DNA of 64,000 nucleotides from Gyrodactylus bullatarudis (Eukaryota > Platyhelminthes > Monogenea > Gyrodactylidea > Gyrodactylidae): contig SSNU01000038.1 of NCBI GenBank assembly GCA_012064415.1, positions 377,599 through 441,598 of the forward strand, in the 5' to 3' direction. How positions within the stretch are numbered: the stretch's first letter is position 1; each line of letters begins with the position of its first letter. Both the position numbers and the translations under genes were made by a program. This document shows, one piece after another, positions 60,444-64,000 of the stretch. The notes beneath the pieces were generated by a model. It was not told where the DNA came from and did not search any database. It saw nothing but the letters and a program-made list of their open reading frames with translations.

Positions 60444-62268
60444 AGTAACCAACCAATATTTATGAATTATAAGAAGCTCGTTTCTGTTACCCAAACACTA
60501 AAGCTTTTATTATTTAACACCTTCCCACCAAATTTCTTTAGTAATAAGATTAAAATAATTATTGAGAAAAAAACGTTTTATTCCCATGATATCGATTTGA
60601 ATGCACACAGTGTTTCATCCAGTAAAGATGCAGAACTAACTTTGATCTGAATAAAATTATTTATCGTATCTTCAATTATAACTCTGATACTTTTCTTTTT
60701 TATCTTGTCATGGAAGTTTTTTTGGAGCATAATTTGATGCAATGATTTATTTGAGACCTTCCTTTGGTCCATATTGGGATGTCTTTTGTGAAATGAATGT
60801 TCAATTTGTCTAGTTGGATAGATTTTCCCAATTACAATCACCTTGGTAATCGGAATTGTTTACCCACGTTGAAAATGATTTTAAAATGAGACAAACTTGT
60901 TGATTAACCGTTCATGATTTAAATTGAAATTGTAATTTTGTTTAGATAATCTTTGTGTTACTTCAAAATTATTCCATAGTATGGGATATACAAATTTTGA
61001 AATAAAGCATTAAAGACATTTTTTTATTTGATATTTTTCGCTTTTTTGTTTATCTTATTATAAAAGCATATACTTTGGAGCGATATTTGTTAAAATATGA
61101 TTTTGTTAATTTTGGAAAATTTTGTCCAAGTCTGACAAGTCTCAGGGTGAATTATATAAAAAAGAGAAAATATTGAATTTTTGTAAAGAATTTCAAGTGT
61201 CATTGAAAACGTTGTTACATTTACACGTAATGAGTTTTTTTTAAAAAAAACTAAAGGATCTTTTAAGACTAAGTATGAAAGAAACATGGATATTTTTCAT
61301 ATGTTAATGTACAATACACATAATATATACATTTTATTGTTTCTCTTGCAGAGATAATCATTCTGATTGATATCTCTCACATGAGCAGATCAGATGATTA
61401 GCATGTTTGATTCTTTTATTAAATACAAATGGAAAATCAAACAGTTTACGAACAAGTTAATAATTCCGGATGTGGTTACTGTGTGAGATAATTAACATAG
61501 TTATCAGGAAATATTTCAAGTATCGCGAACTGATCATATCTAAATTTAGGTATAGATTTCTAATAACATTTTTACGCTTTATCTTGCTATTTTTTGAAAT
61601 GATTTGGCTGAAATTTTGTAAATAAATGAGTGAAATGAGGTGAATTCTTGTTTTTTTCAGCCTTTCAAAATTCTAATTAAAAATATCTGAGTAGGCGCGA
61701 TCATATTCTGTTTAATAAAATCGGACAAAATTTCGTAAAACTAAAGAAACCTACAATTATTTTGTTTAAATTATCTTTGACCTAAATTTTGAACGTTCTC
61801 AATACTCTCTAAATCTAAATCTTCATTAAAAATGTTAATATTTTATATTCAAAATTCAAAACATAAAAAATCATTTAGATAATGACTGCATAAAATTATT
61901 GAAATTGAATATAATAAAACAAAAATTAAAATTAAAAACGTTCAAAATTCTCATTCCAGAATTGTTTGAAGATTTAACTCCTACAGACATGGAGGAATGA
62001 TTTAGCAATCACTCGAAGATTATTTAAACAACATTACAGCCGGTTTCGTTAGTTTTACGAAATTTTATCCACAAGACTACCGTATACCAAACGACGCAGA
62101 ATTAATTGATCTATGAATTTTAGAATCGAATTATTTGCATATTTTTAAATGATTCAATTCAAAAATTACTTTTATTCTTTCTCTCTATCTCCCAAAAAAA
62201 CAAGTTTCTAATTCTGAGAAGATCAGATTTGCAATTAGCGGGAAATGTTAAACAAACACCAGAATAAC
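60444..62268. other. Region without recognised genes
   Basis: Contains relatives of the repeats at 56331-56552 (about 61770-61945, inverted) and 56885-57010 (about 61965-62060). Short frames at 60462-60650, 60578-60841 and 61090-61287 show no family features. Confidence 0.4.
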
Positions 62269-62417
62269 CTACTAGCTAAGTGTGGTCACTGGTTATTACT
62301 ATATCCTTGTGAATCTAACTTGATGGAGATTGCCTTCTCACACCTAGATGTTAGAGTACGGATAAGCAAGTGTCAATTCCATAAGAGAGTCAAATAATAT
62401 TCAACTCACGGTGGCAG

Positions 62418-62460
62418 ATGTATACGCGTTTCGTCCTTATTAGGACTCGTCAGTACACCA
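62418..62460 (-). ncRNA. Hammerhead ribozyme-like motif, best-formed copy
   Basis: Minus strand: GGUGUA (62455-62460), core CTGACGA (62448-62454), stem-loop GTCC-TAATAA-GGAC (62434-62447), GAAA (62430-62433), CGCGUA (62424-62429) and UACAUC (62418-62423). Stem I pairs GGUGUA with UACAUC (six pairs, one G-U). Stem II has four perfect pairs. Stem III ACGCGU, starting at the last A of GAAA, is a perfect palindrome and would form between two molecules. Cleavage would follow GUA. Every conserved core base is present. Confidence 0.75.
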
Positions 62461-62525
62461 TAGCCTGGATTCGAACCCGGTCTTCAACGTTGCAACGCTT
62501 CTAACCACTGGGCCAGAACCCCCGT
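62461..62525 (-). repeat. tRNA-like SINE head with A and B boxes
   Basis: Minus strand: A box TGGCCCAGTGG (62505-62515) and B box GGTTCGAATCC (62467-62477), both matching the pol III consensus, 27 nt apart. The sequence after the T-arm does not pair with the 5' end to make an acceptor stem, and the T stem has one mismatch, so this is a tRNA-derived head and not a tRNA gene. The hammerhead motif starts immediately after it. Confidence 0.65.
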
Positions 62526-62736
62526 TCGTCTCCTATCACTCAACACTCCCATAGTATTGACACCACCTACACACTGGTTTTTTTGAATAAGAACAAAGTA
62601 GAAATTACATTGTTTTTAGACATTAAACCTACTAGCTATGTGTAGTCATTGGTTATTACTATATCCTTGTGAATCTAACTTGATGGAGATTGTCTTCTCT
62701 TCAATCCGGGAAGGAGCGATTCAAGTCAATAGCCTG

Positions 62737-62779
62737 GATGTACTGGCGAGTCCTAATAAGGACGAAACGCGTATACATC
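62737..62779 (+). repeat. Hammerhead-like motif with one core change
   Basis: Plus strand: GATGTA, CTGGCGA, GTCC-TAATAA-GGAC, GAAA, CGCGTA, TACATC. Stem I is a perfect six pairs, better than in the copy at 62418-62460, but the core A of CUGANGA is G, which should block activity. Confidence 0.65.
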
Positions 62780-63055
62780 TGCCACCGTGAGTTGAATATT
62801 ATTTGACTCTCTTATGGAATTGACACTTGCTTATCCGAACTCTAACATCTAGGTGTGAGAAGGCAATCTCCATCAAGTTAGATTCACAAGGATATAGTAA
62901 TAACCAGTGACCACACTTAGCTAGTAGGTTTAATGTCTAAAAACAATGTAATTTCTACTTTGTGCTTATTCAAAAACACCAGAATAATTTGTTGATAAAG
63001 TTTCTAAAATATTCACGTAAATTTTCATAAACTTCTGAGAATCCTCTTTAACCCT

Positions 63056-63510
63056 TTCAAACTGACTTTTTCCATTTATTTTGAAACATTTTTTCATGAT
63101 TATTTTTTGATAGTATATCACAAACTATCTAAGTTTGCTATCATGCCAGGCATAAGAATGCCATAGATATTTGAACTTTTACCGAAGGAAGAAGAATTCC
63201 TTTATTCATGATTCTTTTTGATCGAAATTATCAAACTTATCAACTTCATTATTACCTTAGATCTTCAATATCTAGGTTATTTTGTAATAAGATCGTATGA
63301 AATTTAAAAGATATTCTTTTTGACATTAATTGAGTCTTTGAAACAATAAACTTATAAATAAATCCCATTATGGCAAAGTGTCCCTCTAAATTACTCACCA
63401 GTAGATGGGAATTTCAATATAAATCAGACCCTGATGAAATTATGTGTAAGAAATATTTCCATAAAATTTTGTCCTAGTAAATGTTTTTTATTATCACATT
63501 TTAGGTAATT
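63056..63510 (+). repeat. Dispersed repeat, second copy of 26890-27455
   Basis: Same direction and about 450 bp of similarity to the copy in Dap160 intron 2, here without the extra middle segment. No coding frame. Confidence 0.75.
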
Positions 63511-64000
63511 CTGTGAGAGAATTAAGCATGAAACTTTCTTCGTTTAGCCATGGTATCGAAAGGGCTTTTAAGATGTGTGTTAAAAATCGAATTAAATTAG
63601 CATGAAGCTAGCTATGCTTTACTTTAAGTTGTTAGAATACAAAGCATCCAAAAAAATCAGTTAAGCAAGGGTTTTGTTTTCATTTCATCGATGTTAAAAA
63701 GCCCTTAGTCTCTTTGTCAGTCAGAAAAATTACTGCAAAACAAGAGGGGGCAAATGTTCTATAGACTAGCCGTGTTGATTCTTGAAAAAATTTAGATTTT
63801 GTGGTTGAAAATAATTTTCTTCATGAAATGTCAATTTCCAAATAGGAATTCTCAAAATGTTGCACATTTTTTTTTAGACATAAATCTTATATTGAAAATA
63901 AATAAAAAGTATAGATACAACTTATAAGGAGAATCTGAATGCATAATAGTAGATAAATACAAATACAAAATAATGTTTATCTGATTCAATAAAAATGTTA
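63511..64000. other. Right edge without recognised genes
   Basis: AT-rich sequence. I see no gene, RNA or repeat family in it. Confidence 0.4.

Larger units (their letters stand above)
62269..62932. mobile_element. Inverted-repeat retroelement composite with tRNA-like head and hammerhead motifs
   Basis: The left arm (about 62269-62458) and right arm (about 62740-62932) are near-identical inverted copies of about 190 bp. A third, direct partial copy of the left end lies at about 62626-62700. The left unit read on the minus strand has a tRNA-like head, a hammerhead motif, then the shared body ending near 62269. The right unit (plus) has lost most of the head. It looks like two copies of a short retroelement inserted head to head. 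Confidence 0.65.

Noticed and set aside
62461..62535. Possible functional tRNA gene on the minus strand
   Set aside because: A and B boxes are good, but the 5' end and the sequence after the T-arm do not form an acceptor stem, and the T stem has a mismatch; it is better explained as a SINE head.
1..64000. CRISPR arrays, operons or other prokaryotic systems
   Set aside because: All recognised genes are spliced eukaryotic genes; no regularly spaced direct repeats or ribosome-binding-site-led gene clusters are seen.

Overview
This is a 64 kb piece of an AT-rich animal genome with GT-AG introns, mostly 55-120 nt long in the dense part. The protein set (Nipped-B, integrin beta, Dap160/intersectin with four SH3 domains) and the many Penelope-like, hAT, piggyBac, MULE and Tc1-type fragments suggest an arthropod. 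A crustacean such as a parasitic copepod is my best guess, but this is inference and cannot be proved from the window.

Gene-rich left half (1-30.1 kb). Positions 1-11615 (+) hold the last 16 exons of a Nipped-B/NIPBL (SCC2) cohesin loader whose 5' end lies outside the window. At 12991-13911 (-) is a three-exon gene for an unrecognised multi-pass membrane protein. It stands head to head, 143 bp apart, with a complete nine-exon integrin beta gene (14055-22802, +). Next come the last exon of a probable mitochondrial GatC (23513-23938, +) and a complete four-exon Dap160/intersectin gene (24217-30117, +). Four introns in this block are only 29, 30, 32 and 37 nt long.

Gene-poor right half (30.1-64 kb). 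The only recognisable cellular coding sequence is one terminal exon of an ATP6AP2 (renin receptor/V-ATPase accessory) type protein at 36449-36664. The rest is mobile-element debris: three Penelope-like retroelement fragments, a small MULE with 178-bp terminal inverted repeats, piggyBac and Tc1-type fragments, palindromic MITE-like elements and several dispersed repeat families.

Most interesting signal: several short sequences match the hammerhead ribozyme core (CUGANGA, closing G-C, GAAA), with stem I pairing around a permitted cleavage site and a self-complementary stem III of the kind expected to work as a dimer. Intact cores lie at 37984-38018 (-), 42491-42536 (-), 56654-56701 (-), 56805-56852 (+) and 62418-62460 (-). 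Decayed relatives lie at 31381-31451, 41281-41320 and 62737-62779. One sits just downstream of a Penelope GIY-YIG coding region. Two sit in opposite arms of a perfect 88-bp inverted repeat. One follows a tRNA-like head with intact A and B boxes. Hammerheads are an established feature of Penelope-like elements; the tRNA-headed arrangement and the perfect foldback are the parts most worth checking.

How the genes relate: the cellular genes do not form a pathway. The repeats fill introns and intergenic space, and the larger introns of Nipped-B, integrin beta and Dap160 are enlarged mainly by such insertions.
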